A stretch of 64,000 bases of DNA from Pseudomonas syringae (GCF_001698815.1 NZ_LGSI01000003.1:31007-95006); one strand, 5' to 3'. Shown: positions 36,144-51,453, counted from the stretch's first letter. Notes: a model not told the origin generated them from the letters alone. A program made the numbers and translations.

Positions 36144-38771
36144 TCATTCGGGGAAGAACAACTCAAGCAACCCCTCGCCTTGCGGCCCGAGCCGTGCTGC
36201 GTACTCCTCGCGGCTGAAGGGCTGACCAGTGCGCAGGTCAAAAAATCGACCCTGCGATTGACCGGCTCGATACAACGCGGGATGGTTTTCTTTCAGCTGC
36301 ACCTTGATGAATTTGAAATGCTCGCCTGCCACTTCCTCGATGCTGTCGATCTGGAAATAATTGCCCGGCTTGAAGAGTGATTCAGCCTCTTGCCAGTCGC
36401 CGGAAAACGGGGCGATTGGCGTTGCACTGCGATAGGCCTTCTTTGGCAGCTCGAACACCACGGAAGTGTCGTCAAAGGTAATCGCCGCGCCTTCGAGCAT
36501 TTCGCGCTCAAATGTGTAGGATTGCGTACCGGCCTGACTGCTGGAAAAGACTCGCGCCAGGTAGGGATTTTCGCTGAACGAGGTGAAGTCGGTGTTGACC
36601 AGAATATCGCCGACCTTGAGCTGCCCGGAACGAAAGGCAATGCCCGAGGTGCTGCGAAGACCGCTGCCGCCGCGATACAAGTCCACATCATTGTTGTAGC
36701 CGATGCTGTCGATATCCTCGACAAGCTCTTCAATGAGCTGCACCTGCGCGGCTGAAGCGCCGTCGCCAGTGCGCAGGTAAGTGTTGAACATCCCGTCATA
36801 TTGCGTGTAGTCCGCAATACGCCCGCCGACATACTCATCTCCGGTCTTGAACAAGCGGTGTTCATCGCCCCAGGCATCGACGAGGACTCGTTCCCCTTCC
36901 TCGTTGGTGGCGATGAGTTCATCTTGCTCAAGGTCTGAATCGGAGTCCGAATCAGGGTCGAACTCCCGAATCGTTTCGTCCACCACCGCCTCTTGTCGGG
37001 CGCGGGCGAGTTTGGACAGACGCATCTCGTCCTTCAAATCGAAGCGCATGTAAACGTCCCAGAAAGATGTTGTTGTCGTCGCCTGAGACGAGCCAGACGT
37101 GCCTTGCGCAGACGACGGACCGGGCGTTTCCTGCATCGGCGCGCCGCCTTTCAGTGTGGGCGGCGCCAGCAGTTCCCATTCGCCAAGCGCGTTGAGCCGC
37201 ACCGGTTTGGCGCCGTGGAAAGCAAAGGGGTTCTGCGGATCGACAATGGTCCAGCTGCGCAGCTCCTGGCGGTAAAGCACGCGATAAGGCACGCCACGCA
37301 TTTCGATCCAGGTTTCGCCGTTGGCGAGGAAATGCACACCTTGCAAGCGGCCAGCTGTCTTGGGTGCTTCAGCGGGCAAAATCAGATTACCCTCCAGGCC
37401 CCCCAGTGACTCACCGCTGTCGGCCACCGGCACCCAGCCTTCGATAGACATCTCGGCACTGATTGCGCCGAGCATTGGCAGGTTGAACGCCACAAACACC
37501 GAGTTGAACACGGCACCGAGCACACCCGCCTTGCGCAGACCCGGCGTATTGCCATTAACGGCTTGATCAATGTTCAAGCCGACATTGGCCAGCCCCGCGC
37601 CCACCAGCGTGAGCGCGACCGGCCAGCTCAGCGGGGCGGCGGCACCGAACACCCGGATGAAGGCGTTCAGATAACCGATCCACATCTGTTTGTTCAGGCT
37701 GGCGTTGGAAGTCAGCCGTTGCGCCTGCACGTGCATGTTGTGTTGCGCCAGTTCGCGCAGATGGTCGAACACGTCACCCGCAATGACTTTATCAAGGCGA
37801 TTGATGACCTTTTCGTCAGACCATTCATTGCGTTGCAGCTGGCCGATCCAGCGGTCGAACGCGCCGCCATCCTGATCCTTGGCGGCTTGCGAGGGAAAAA
37901 AATGCAAGGTGAAGGCGGTTCGTGATGCGTCGGTTGCGCAACGCTCCAGCACCCAGGCGCGCAGCTGGTCGGCGTTGGCAAAACGATGAAAAGCCGGTGC
38001 CTGGCCTGGCACGTAGAGAATCTGTACGCCCTGGCTGTCGACAATACGCACCACGTCACGGGCGACATATTCGCCAATATCGAAGCTGCGCAGGCTGATG
38101 CCCGCTTGCGGCGCAACCCGAGCCTGCAAGGTGCTCAAGGTCATGGCGAGTGGCAGCGAGTCAGCAACGGCGCGCGTAACCGTCTGGTAGTCGGCGTCCG
38201 ACAGCGCGCCACTGCGCTGCGCCTGCCCTGCCGCGGCCAGGAAGTGCGCCTTGCCCAGCGTGCGAAAGTTCTCGCTGTGGGTGATCCAGAACTGGTTGAT
38301 CCTGCGTTCATAAACCGCACGGAAGTCCAGGTCCCAGAAATCCCGCAAGACGACCTGCGGCAGCATCGCCACCTCGTTACGCTCGTCGTAGACGCCGTGC
38401 TGCGGGCCGTCGGTATAAAAGCCGCCGTAGAGTTGCAAATCATCGCAAGCGTCCTGATCCCTGGCACTGAACCGATGTATGACCAATTCGACGAGGGTCA
38501 TCGATTCGATGGGCGTCCCCGAATGCTCCCAACCGGTGAACGTTCGGCTACTGCTCACGGCACCGCTGAATCGATGCCAGTAAACCTTGCCGGGATTCAG
38601 GCGTTTGCCCGTATGTTTTTTCAGGATATGCAGCGCGGTGGCATAAGCCAGGCCGTGGGCATCCGGGTAATCCTCGATGTACTGGCGGGCAATTTTCTTC
38701 AGGCGCAGCTCATCGGTGAGCGCTGGTTTTCCGACAGTCGCAGTCGGGGTAGAGGGGCCAATCGCAGGCAT
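36144..38771 (-). CDS. Large toxin-like protein with C-terminal ADP-ribosyltransferase motifs (copy 2)
   Basis: This 875-residue paralogue of the downstream gene has the same order: LKKIARQYIEDYPDAHGLAY N-terminus, LQLYGGFYTDGPQH block, hydrophobic WPVALTLVGAGLANVGLNID region, and a C-terminal transferase-like domain. Arg700 (LYRGG) and Glu795/Glu797 (QEAESLFKPG) are kept, but the serine motif reads NTDFTSFS, with Asn727 where copy 1 has Ser719. An Asp/Ser repeat (DPDSDSDSDLEQDE) is inserted before the transferase. The ATG at 38771 has AAGGAA upstream and matches the copy 1 leader; an upstream in-frame ATG at 38891 is rejected. Confidence 0.75.
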   Translation of the reverse strand: MPAIGPSTPTATVGKPALTDELRLKKIARQYIEDYPDAHGLAYATALHILKKHTGKRLNPGKVYWHRFSGAVSSSRTFTGWEHSGTPIESMTLVELVIHRFSARDQDACDDLQLYGGFYTDGPQHGVYDERNEVAMLPQVVLRDFWDLDFRAVYERRINQFWITHSENFRTLGKAHFLAAAGQAQRSGALSDADYQTVTRAVADSLPLAMTLSTLQARVAPQAGISLRSFDIGEYVARDVVRIVDSQGVQILYVPGQAPAFHRFANADQLRAWVLERCATDASRTAFTLHFFPSQAAKDQDGGAFDRWIGQLQRNEWSDEKVINRLDKVIAGDVFDHLRELAQHNMHVQAQRLTSNASLNKQMWIGYLNAFIRVFGAAAPLSWPVALTLVGAGLANVGLNIDQAVNGNTPGLRKAGVLGAVFNSVFVAFNLPMLGAISAEMSIEGWVPVADSGESLGGLEGNLILPAEAPKTAGRLQGVHFLANGETWIEMRGVPYRVLYRQELRSWTIVDPQNPFAFHGAKPVRLNALGEWELLAPPTLKGGAPMQETPGPSSAQGTSGSSQATTTTSFWDVYMRFDLKDEMRLSKLARARQEAVVDETIREFDPDSDSDSDLEQDELIATNEEGERVLVDAWGDEHRLFKTGDEYVGGRIADYTQYDGMFNTYLRTGDGASAAQVQLIEELVEDIDSIGYNNDVDLYRGGSGLRSTSGIAFRSGQLKVGDILVNTDFTSFSENPYLARVFSSSQAGTQSYTFEREMLEGAAITFDDTSVVFELPKKAYRSATPIAPFSGDWQEAESLFKPGNYFQIDSIEEVAGEHFKFIKVQLKENHPALYRAGQSQGRFFDLRTGQPFSREEYAARLGPQGEGLLELFFPE

Positions 38772-38871
38772 GACATTCGTTCCTTGAGTGAAAGAGAAGT
38801 CATGCACGTGATCAAAAAACAGCGGTTGCAGGCCCCTATATATGTACTGCGCTTTAATGTTGTAACCTTTT

Positions 38872-38902
38872 TTGACAGCCAGCCAATTCAACAGGTTAGA
38901 AT
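38872..38902 (+). promoter_or_regulatory. Candidate sigma-70 promoter for nhaP2
   Basis: A perfect -35 box TTGACA (38872-38877) is followed after 18-19 bases by TTAGAAT (-10, 38896-38902), 75 bases before the nhaP2 start. The spacer is slightly long. The region also faces the divergent toxin-like gene. Confidence 0.42.
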
Positions 38903-38977
38903 CCTTGGCACGCGGACTGCATGGTCATTTCGCGCCCTCATCTTTTTTATCGTCATATTTCGTCTGGAGTACCGCCC

Positions 38978-40720
38978 TTGGATGCTGTGACCATCAACAG
39001 CGTGTTCTTGATCGGCGCGTTGCTGGTTGGGGCAAGCATCCTGGTCAGCTCGCTGTCATCACGCCTGGGCATCCCGATTCTGGTGATCATCCTGGCGGTG
39101 GGGATGGTCGCGGGCGTCGACGGCGGCGGCATCATTTTTGACAACTACGCCACGGCGTATCTGGTGGGCAACCTCGCGCTGGCGGTAATCCTGCTCGACG
39201 GCGGGCTGCGTACGCGGGTTTCCAGTTTCCGGGTCGCGCTCTGGCCAGCGTTGTCGCTGGCCACGGTTGGTGTGCTGATCACCACCGGCTTGACCGGCAT
39301 GATGGCTGCCTGGCTGTTCAACCTGAACATGATCCAAGGCCTGCTGATCGGCGCCATCGTCGGCTCGACCGACGCCGCCGCAGTATTTTCCCTGCTGGGC
39401 GGCAAAGGCCTGAACGAGCGGGTCACCGCCAGCCTTGAAATCGAATCCGGCAGTAACGACCCGATGGCGGTGTTTCTTACCGTCACCTTGATTGGCATGC
39501 TCGCCAGCGGCCAGACCGGCCTGGAATGGAGCCTGCTGACCCATCTGATTCGCGAGTTCGGGATCGGCGGCATCATCGGTCTGGGTGGTGGCTGGTTGAT
39601 GCTGCAACTGGTCAACCGGATCAATCTGGCCAACGGCTTGTATCCAATCCTGGTGATTGCCGGCGGCCTGGCGATCTTTGCCTTGACCAACGCCATCCAC
39701 GGCAGCGGTTTTCTGGCGGTATACCTGTGCGGTCTGGTCATGGGCAATCGCCCGATCCGCAGCCGCCACGGCATTCTGCATATGCTCGACGGCATGGCCT
39801 GGCTGGCGCAGATCGGCATGTTCCTGGTGCTGGGCCTGCTGGTCACGCCCCACGACCTGCTGCCAATCGCCCTCCCCGCTCTGGGCCTGGCGCTGTGGAT
39901 GATTCTGGTGGCGCGGCCGTTGTCGGTGATGGTCGGCCTGCTGCCGTTCAAGGCCTTTCATGGTCGCGAAAAAGCCTTTATCGCCTGGGTTGGCTTGCGT
40001 GGCGCAGTGCCGATCATTCTCGCAGTGTTCCCGCTGATGGCGAACCTGCCCAATGCGCAGCTGTACTTCAATCTGGCGTTCTTCATCGTGCTCGTGTCCT
40101 TGCTGCTGCAAGGCACCAGCCTGCCGTGGATGGCCAAATTGTTGAAAGTCACGGTGCCACCAGAACCCGCACCGATTTCCCGTGCGCCGCTGGAGGTTCA
40201 TCCGACCAGCGAGTGGGAGCTGTTCGTTTATCGTCTCGGCGCGGAAAAATGGTGCATTGGCGCCGCCCTGCGGGAACTGAAAATGCCGGAAGGCACGCGT
40301 ATCGCAGCGCTGTTTCGCGGCCAGCAACTGCTCCATCCGTCGGGTAGCACCACGCTGGAAGTGGGCGATCTGCTCTGCGTAATCGGCCATGAACATGACT
40401 TGGCAGCGCTGGGCAAACTGTTCAGCCAGGCTCCGCAACGGGGTCTTGACCTGCGCTTCTTCGGCGATTTTGTTCTCGAAGGCGACGCGCAGCTGGGCGC
40501 GGTGGCGGCTTTGTACGGTCTGAAACTGGACGGCCTGGATTCGAACATGCCGCTGAGCAAGTTCATCGTGCAGAAGAATCGCGGCGAGCCGGTGGTGGGC
40601 GATCAGGTTGAATGGAATGGAACTATTTGGACTGTTGCAGTGATGGAGGGGAACAAGATCCTCAAAGTCGGCGTCAGATTCCCGGAAGGAAGCCGCCCGG
40701 GTCCCGGGTTGTTCCTCTAA
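38978..40720 (+). CDS. nhaP2: NhaP2/CvrA-type K+(Na+)/H+ antiporter
   Basis: This 580-residue CPA1 antiporter has about 12 membrane segments (residues 1-390), including the ion-site region [14 protein letters not shown] near residue 150. Its cytoplasmic tail holds a TrkA-C-like domain ([15 protein letters not shown]...[11 protein letters not shown]) and a CorC-like end ([22 protein letters not shown]). The start is chosen as TTG at 38978: it follows GGAGT with 8-base spacing and gives [16 protein letters not shown] and the usual family length. The in-frame ATG at 38921 would add 19 atypical residues. Confidence 0.9.
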   Translation: MDAVTINSVFLIGALLVGASILVSSLSSRLGIPILVIILAVGMVAGVDGGGIIFDNYATAYLVGNLALAVILLDGGLRTRVSSFRVALWPALSLATVGVLITTGLTGMMAAWLFNLNMIQGLLIGAIVGSTDAAAVFSLLGGKGLNERVTASLEIESGSNDPMAVFLTVTLIGMLASGQTGLEWSLLTHLIREFGIGGIIGLGGGWLMLQLVNRINLANGLYPILVIAGGLAIFALTNAIHGSGFLAVYLCGLVMGNRPIRSRHGILHMLDGMAWLAQIGMFLVLGLLVTPHDLLPIALPALGLALWMILVARPLSVMVGLLPFKAFHGREKAFIAWVGLRGAVPIILAVFPLMANLPNAQLYFNLAFFIVLVSLLLQGTSLPWMAKLLKVTVPPEPAPISRAPLEVHPTSEWELFVYRLGAEKWCIGAALRELKMPEGTRIAALFRGQQLLHPSGSTTLEVGDLLCVIGHEHDLAALGKLFSQAPQRGLDLRFFGDFVLEGDAQLGAVAALYGLKLDGLDSNMPLSKFIVQKNRGEPVVGDQVEWNGTIWTVAVMEGNKILKVGVRFPEGSRPGPGLFL

Positions 40721-40755
40721 ACTGCCCTTCTATTCGATCAGCTCGACCGGTGTCT

Positions 40756-44163
<3,408 letters not shown>

Positions 44164-44167
44164 ATAA

Positions 44168-44257
44168 TGTGGGACCGGCTTTAGCCGGGAAGGCATCATA
44201 CAAACGACAAAGATGCAGCGAATGTGCCGGCCTCTTCCCGGCTGAAGCCGGTCCTAC
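44168..44257. repeat. Inverted REP pair between mscK and selO
   Basis: GTGGGACCGGCTTTAGCCGGGAAGG (from 44169) faces CTTCCCGGCTGAAGCCGGTCCTAC (to 44256). It begins 5 bases after the mscK stop. Confidence 0.86.
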
Positions 44258-44295
44258 AGGTAACCCCGCCATTAATGCCGCAACTGGACGCATAG

Positions 44296-46660
<2,365 letters not shown>

Positions 46661-46686
46661 ACGCGACACCTCTGTAGATTTAATAT

Positions 46687-47493
46687 CTAGTTACTGGTCG
46701 TCGTGACCGAAGTCGCGCCAACTGCCGGACTGGCTTCGTCAGCTGTCTCTTGGTTGTCAAATTTTTTAAGCTTGGCCAGAACTTCGAACAGGGTCAGGAT
46801 TTCGAAATCTTTAGGTTTCTTACCGTTAGGATCACTGTCTTCCTTGATCCTGGCCAGCAGGCGTGTTTCGTATTCTTCGGGGTAATCGGCCTGCTCGATA
46901 AGCGGAAGGGTTTTATAGTGGTTTAGCACTTCGGTATAGAACCCTGGAGTTCGGCCATCATTCATCGCAGACTCGATATCGGCAGGCCCCCATAAAGTTT
47001 TGTTCCACTTAGATTCAAGGCCAACGATTTCATAGTAGGCAGCGTGCCTTTCGTTGATCGTATAGGGTCCATGTTCGTCATGGACGATCAAATTCAGCTG
47101 TTCCCTCGACAACTCTGCAAAAGGGTTTTTGAGGCTGCGACCATGCAGATGAAAGCGGGTCACATAATCGGTGGCGTCTCTCGCCCTTTTCAATAAGTCC
47201 TGATCATCAGTATCGGGAATTTCGCTGTTATGCACAGGGTTATCGCTCGTAATCTGACTGCGCAGCCTGCGCGCCTCGACTCCGAGTTGCCGCCGGTCCA
47301 GCGTCTTGTCCCGCACCTCGGCGCGCTCGGCACTTGCTGCCAACTGACGGGACAGGCTGGACAGTATTGGACCTCCCTCGGATTGAGCAGGTGCAATCAA
47401 CCCTGTTTTACTGGAAGCGACAGAGGCAACAGGAGTGACTTGTGAGGTCGAGGTATTTATAACGCGGGTGCTGCCAGGAATATTATTTATCAT
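46687..47493 (-). CDS. Unknown protein, tandem paralogue 2
   Basis: This 268-residue paralogue of the next gene downstream shares the blocks LSSLSRQLAASAERAEVRDKTLDRRQLG, LSREQLNLIVHDEHGPYTINERHAAY and YPEEYETRLLARIKED. The N-terminus is Ser/Thr-rich, with no acidic residue before residue 39. No membrane segment or signal peptide is visible. It ends 26 bases before the downstream paralogue, so the two form an operon. The ATG at 47493 follows AAAGG. Function unknown; secretion is a possibility only. Confidence 0.62.
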   Translation of the reverse strand: MINNIPGSTRVINTSTSQVTPVASVASSKTGLIAPAQSEGGPILSSLSRQLAASAERAEVRDKTLDRRQLGVEARRLRSQITSDNPVHNSEIPDTDDQDLLKRARDATDYVTRFHLHGRSLKNPFAELSREQLNLIVHDEHGPYTINERHAAYYEIVGLESKWNKTLWGPADIESAMNDGRTPGFYTEVLNHYKTLPLIEQADYPEEYETRLLARIKEDSDPNGKKPKDFEILTLFEVLAKLKKFDNQETADEASPAVGATSVTTTSN

Positions 47494-47599
47494 GAGCAGG
47501 CCTTTACAAGGGACAGGATAAGAAGTCCGAATAGCCCGCCGGCATGAATATATATATTTCCATGGCGGCTGCGGCTATTCAGACTGCATGACGCAAGGC

Positions 47600-48055
47600 T
47601 TATTTCATTGAGAATTCGACTGCCCAATCGTGCGTGGCGAAATCAGTCCCGGTGATCCTTGCTTCGCAGCGCGCTCCACCCAGCGATTGTTCGCTTTTGT
47701 TCCACTTCGGCACGGTCCCGCTACGACTCGGCAACTTGAGATAGCTGGTTGTAAATTTGCAGGTCTTAGCCCCCATTTTGTACTGAAACACGACTATTGT
47801 GACATCAGGAGATTGCGCGCCCCTGACGCGATAGACATCAGACTCATGAGCCTGAACTTCAGGCATCGGTTTTGGGTTAGCCTCGGTATAACTATAGGCG
47901 CTGCTACCCACCACATCATAAATTGCTTTCGAATCGCTGTTATTCTTGAACGTAATCGTCACCTCGGGCCCTGCCTGAGCATAACCCGCCATAGTCAAAG
48001 CAACGACAACACCAACAGCAGCAACACCCACTTTCAACGCTTTTTTATTTTTCAT
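47600..48055 (-). CDS. Small exported protein of unknown function
   Basis: This 151-residue protein has a clear signal peptide (MKNKKALKVGVAAVGVVVAL...YAQA, cleaved near residue 28) and a mature part rich in Thr, Ser and beta-prone stretches (EVTITFKNNSDSKAIYDVVG). Two Cys residues in the mature part (TCKFTT and ARCEAR) could form a disulfide. I recognise no catalytic motif. The ATG at 48055 has AAAGG upstream. The AT-rich context resembles its two neighbours, which suggests shared acquisition. Confidence 0.6.
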   Translation of the reverse strand: MKNKKALKVGVAAVGVVVALTMAGYAQAGPEVTITFKNNSDSKAIYDVVGSSAYSYTEANPKPMPEVQAHESDVYRVRGAQSPDVTIVVFQYKMGAKTCKFTTSYLKLPSRSGTVPKWNKSEQSLGGARCEARITGTDFATHDWAVEFSMK

Positions 48056-48504
48056 CTCTAAGTACCTTTCAAATAACAATGAAAAAACGGTACCCATTTT
48101 AAAAACAACCGACAACTACTCGAAAGGATAGGCATTTGGCAAAGCCCTGTATTTACAGGGCAACAGCTGATAAACAATATTGGATTTTCAGATAAGTATC
48201 CATTCACCGTAAGAGCGGTCCTACAGAAATATAATTAAGTAACTCCCGACTACTGGGGAGAAGTTGTTAATGGAGTTGAAGTGAAGACCGAACGTGGCCC
48301 TATTGGCGAGGCTTGCTGTAGGACCGGCTTTAGCCGGGAGGGCAATTGACGCTCTCGCGACTAAAGTCGCTCCTACGGTCGCTCCTTGGCCGGTTCGCGG
48401 GCAAGCCTCGCTCCAACGAACTCCATCGCTTCGGATGGCAGTTACAACTACGCGCCAACCGGGCGGTACAATCGGCGCACTGCAACTCAATGACTGGAGC
48501 CGTC
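48056..48504. other. Intergenic region with REP cluster upstream of trxC
   Basis: The 449 bases hold no gene. A REP cluster occupies 48317-48418 and a decayed remnant lies near 48208-48226 (CCGTAAGAGCGGTCCTAC). The left part is AT-rich and presumably carries the promoter of the small exported protein. Confidence 0.5.
48317..48418. repeat. Three REP units of three different families
   Basis: In order: GTAGGACCGGCTTTAGCCGGGAGG (48319-48342), CTCGCGACTAAAGTCGCTCC (48353-48372) and TTCGCGGGCAAGCCTCGCTCC (48394-48414). Three stem families stand side by side within 100 bases. Confidence 0.84.
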
Positions 48505-48939
48505 ATGTCCGAATCAATGATGATCCCCTGCCCGCACTGCAACGGGCTGAACCGCATCCCCGCCGAGCGCCTGGGCGATCAGCCCAAATGCGGGCGCTGC
48601 AAACAGCCGGTGCTGCTGAGCAAACCGTTCAATTTGACCGAAGGCGATTACGCCAGCCAGATCAAGGGCGATCTGCCGCTGCTGGTGGATGTCTGGGCTG
48701 AGTGGTGCGGGCCGTGCAAGTCGTTTGCGCCGGTGTTCGAGCAGGCGGCCGCCGAGTTGTCCGGACGCTGCCGACTGGCCAAGCTGGACAGCGAAGCCAA
48801 TCAGCAGCTCTCGGGACAACTGGGCATACGTTCGATTCCCAGCCTGATCCTGTTCAGGAACGGCAAGGAAGTCGCTCGGCAAAGCGGCGCATTCCCGTTG
48901 CAGCAGCTGCTCGCCTGGCTGAAAAGCCAGGGAATTTGA
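48505..48939 (+). CDS. trxC: Thioredoxin 2
   Basis: This 144-residue TrxC has an N-terminal zinc module with two CxxC pairs (PCPHC at residues 9-13 and CGRC at 31-34) and a thioredoxin domain with the active site WCGPCK (about residues 64-69). It reduces cytoplasmic disulfides, especially under oxidative stress. The ATG at 48505 follows GGAG; the in-frame upstream extension reads through REP units and is rejected. Confidence 0.94.
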   Translation: MSESMMIPCPHCNGLNRIPAERLGDQPKCGRCKQPVLLSKPFNLTEGDYASQIKGDLPLLVDVWAEWCGPCKSFAPVFEQAAAELSGRCRLAKLDSEANQQLSGQLGIRSIPSLILFRNGKEVARQSGAFPLQQLLAWLKSQGI

Positions 48940-48993
48940 GCGTCTATGAAGGACTGCGCCAAACCAGCTTGTGATGGGTTGCCGAATTTGCCG

Positions 48994-49007
48994 TAGGACT
49001 TGTCCTA
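48994..49007 (+). repeat. Small palindrome downstream of trxC
   Basis: TAGGACTTGTCCTA is a short inverted repeat with a TT centre. It resembles a trimmed REP core (GTAGGA...) and has no T-run. It lies 54 bases after trxC. Confidence 0.5.
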
Positions 49008-49086
49008 AACGCAATCTGGACACCCCTGACACGCTTTTTTCGACCTAGCATTCGCATTCCAGCCAGCGTCGAGAGAAGTACATGCC

Positions 49087-49491
49087 ATGTCATATGTAGT
49101 CAGGGAAGGCGATCCAACCACCAGCGGCGGTTTTGTCCTGAGCGCATCCGCCACAGAGTTGATGGAACTGCGGCGGTTTGCCCGCATGGGCGATCCGGTC
49201 TGGTGTTCTGCGTGTGAACGCGTCGGCTACATAGCTGAAGGCAACCCGACTTACATTGACGAATTCGTTGCCGTCGCCACCCATGGCCACCTGGTGCAAT
49301 GCGGCTGCAAGCCTGGCTCCAACACACTCATCGCGACCCAGCAGATCATTCAGGCTGATATGGACGCCGCCATCACGATTCCTGCCGACCTCGCCGAACA
49401 GGCGCAAGCGAAGGCCGAGCGGATCAACCGCTCAATCAAGGACGGGACCATGCGCTGCAAGTTGTTTGCGCCGATTCCGGATGTCATTTAG
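49087..49491 (+). CDS. PAAR-domain protein (T6SS spike-tip type)
   Basis: This 134-residue protein follows the PAAR pattern: VREGDPTTSGGFVLSAS, a second MGDPVWCSACERVGYIAEG, then VATHGHLVQCGCKPGSNTLIA, with Cys and His placed to bind the zinc at the tip. PAAR proteins sharpen the VgrG spike of type VI secretion systems. No VgrG, Hcp or effector gene is adjacent; the C-terminal 40 residues are helical and too short to be a known toxin. The ATG at 49087 is chosen over the overlapping ATG at 49082, which is out of frame. Confidence 0.76.
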   Translation: MSYVVREGDPTTSGGFVLSASATELMELRRFARMGDPVWCSACERVGYIAEGNPTYIDEFVAVATHGHLVQCGCKPGSNTLIATQQIIQADMDAAITIPADLAEQAQAKAERINRSIKDGTMRCKLFAPIPDVI

Positions 49492-49522
49492 GCGCACGCA
49501 ACGCTCGAAAAAATTTAACGTC

Positions 49523-49699
49523 TCCGGGGACAAGTCCCCTCTTACCGTTGAATTTTTGCCTTGTCTTCGCTCGTGACGTTTTCACACCGTCCGTGTAGGA
49601 GGGGACTTGTCCCCGAAAGCAACTGGCCAATCACCGAGATTACCCGGGGAACGGCGCCGGCTGAGCTTACGCCTTCGGGGACAAGTCCCCTCCTACCGA
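49523..49699. repeat. Three REP units, GGGGACAAGTCCCC type
   Basis: Units at 49523-49548 (reads TCTTACCG, one base off), 49594-49619 (inverted) and 49673-49699 share the GGGGACTTGTCCCC stem. The last ends 3 bases before the parA stop codon, between convergent PAAR and ParA genes. Confidence 0.85.
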
Positions 49700-49701
49700 T
49701 T

Positions 49702-50469
49702 TCACGCTTCAAGCAGCGTATGCAACTCCACAAACTGCTGGGTCAGTTTGTGCCGTGGATCAAAGTAGATCAGCGGAGTGCTTGCCTGATGCGACTCACG
49801 CATTTTTACCGACGCGTTCAAATACACCGGCAACACCGGTAATCCTTCGGCAATCAGCTCATCGAGAATCTGCTGCGGCAGGCTCGCTCGGGGCTGGAAC
49901 TGATTGACGATAATCCCCTCCACTTGCAGCGCTTCGTTGTGATCCTCTTTCAGCTCGTCGATTTCCTTGATCAGGCCATACAGCGCCTGCCGGGAAAAGC
50001 TGTCGCAATCGAACGGAATCAGGACACGATCAGCCGCGATCAGCGCTGAAACCGCATAGAAATTGAGCGCGGGCGGTGTATCCAGATAGATGCGTTCGTA
50101 ATCGTCATCCAGTTCGTCGAGCAATTTGCGCAACTTGTTGATCTTGTGCTTCGCCTCAAGCTTGGGCTGCAGGTCGGCCAGCTCTGCGGTGGCCGTCACC
50201 ACATGCAGGTTATCGAAGGGCGTCTCGTAGATATCGACATGGTTTTTCTTGGCGAAAGGCCCGGAAGACAGGGTGTTCTTGAAAAAATCCGCGATTCCCA
50301 TAGGAATATCGTTGCCGGTCAGGCCTGTCAGGTATTGGGTCGAATTCGCCTGGGCATCAAGATCGACCAAAAGCGTCCGATAGCCTTGTTGGGCGCTGAC
50401 CGCAGCCAGATTACAGGCGATGCTGGACTTGCCAACTCCGCCCTTCTGATTGAATACCACCCGACGCAT
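49702..50469 (-). CDS. Orphan ParA/Soj-family ATPase
   Basis: This 255-residue P-loop ATPase has the deviant Walker A KGGVGKSS (residues 9-16), a switch LLVDLDAQANST (about 33-44) and IYLDTPPAL (Walker B, about 125-133). Such proteins position DNA or protein cargo. There is no parB partner next to it and no parS-like sequence was seen, so it is not the chromosomal parAB. The start has an excellent AGGAGG site. It is divergent from the APE operon. Confidence 0.85.
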   Translation of the reverse strand: MRRVVFNQKGGVGKSSIACNLAAVSAQQGYRTLLVDLDAQANSTQYLTGLTGNDIPMGIADFFKNTLSSGPFAKKNHVDIYETPFDNLHVVTATAELADLQPKLEAKHKINKLRKLLDELDDDYERIYLDTPPALNFYAVSALIAADRVLIPFDCDSFSRQALYGLIKEIDELKEDHNEALQVEGIIVNQFQPRASLPQQILDELIAEGLPVLPVYLNASVKMRESHQASTPLIYFDPRHKLTQQFVELHTLLEA

Positions 50470-50733
50470 GGACGGACCTCCTGGTAGGTTGAAGAAAACC
50501 GATGAATGGAACGAGTCTATGCAATGCGTGTGACAAGGGCGAGCGCTTCACCAAATCAGACATAGATTTTCGACAAAACCTACACTTCAAACGGATATTT
50601 CTTACTTAACAAATTGCTACTCATCACCCCCAACGGGATAATGCCAGCCATTCGGCCAATGTCGCGCGCTGGTCGGCAATATCCCTGGCAGTAACGCAGC
50701 GAGAAGTAGCCCGCAGGGGCGGGAAGAGAATTT

Positions 50734-51453
50734 TTGATCACGTTCAACATCGCACAATGGCGCGCCTGGGCCCCCGGTCTGGCGGACGTCGAAAAGTGGC
50801 AGCAGTGGAGCCGACAACCGACGCTATTACACAGCAGCGATGAGGCTCCGGACGTGTCATTTTTGCCCGCCATGCAGCGTCGGCGGCTGGGGCGTATGGC
50901 CCGCATGGCCTTTGCGGTGGGCTGGCCATTGGCCGAAGGGCATGAGCGTCTGCCGCTGGTGTTCGTTTCGCGCCATGGTGAAACGCCCCGCACCTTTGAA
51001 ATCCTCTGCGATGTCGCCACCGAGCAGCCGCTCTCACCCACCCAATTCAGCTTATCGGTACACAATTCGGTGATTGGCCTGTGGTCGATCATGCGTGGCG
51101 AAACCAGTGAAATGACTGCCCTGGCCGCCACCGGCGATGGCCTGGAACACGGCGCGTTCGAAGCCGCCGCCTTGCTGGCCGAAGGTGCGCCTGCGGTATT
51201 GCTGGTGATTACCGAAGAACAGCCTCCCGAGGCCTATGCCGACTGGATCGACGACGTGCCGTTCCCCTACGCCGTGGGCCTGCTGCTGACCCAGGGCGAC
51301 GACTGGCAGCTGTCATTGAAGGCCAATGCCGAAGAACTTCCCCGCAGCCCATGGCCCCATGCTTTGAATCTGTTGTGCGCGCTCAACACCGCTCAGACAG
51401 CCTGCCAACATCCCTGGAAGAACCGGTTATGGAATTGGCAACGCAACCGCTGA
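50734..51453 (+). CDS. APE beta-ketoacyl synthase chain length factor
   Basis: This 239-residue protein matches the ketosynthase-like chain length factor of aryl polyene clusters (ApeC type). Typical sequence is MITFNIAQWRAWAPGL and FSLSVHNSVIGLWSI; the ketosynthase nucleophile Cys is not present, as expected. It pairs with a ketosynthase (ApeO type) to set polyene length. The start is TTG at 50734, preceded by GGAAGAG. It is the first gene of the operon, and its end overlaps the next gene by 25 bases. Confidence 0.82.
   Translation: MITFNIAQWRAWAPGLADVEKWQQWSRQPTLLHSSDEAPDVSFLPAMQRRRLGRMARMAFAVGWPLAEGHERLPLVFVSRHGETPRTFEILCDVATEQPLSPTQFSLSVHNSVIGLWSIMRGETSEMTALAATGDGLEHGAFEAAALLAEGAPAVLLVITEEQPPEAYADWIDDVPFPYAVGLLLTQGDDWQLSLKANAEELPRSPWPHALNLLCALNTAQTACQHPWKNRLWNWQRNR

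Noticed and set aside
38921..38977. ATG 38921 as the nhaP2 start
   Set aside because: TTG 38978 has a correctly spaced GGAG and yields the family N-terminus and length.
46661..47600. HrpL-type promoter upstream of the unknown paralogues
   Set aside because: No GGAACC-N16-CCACNNA pattern is visible on the minus strand in the upstream sequence.
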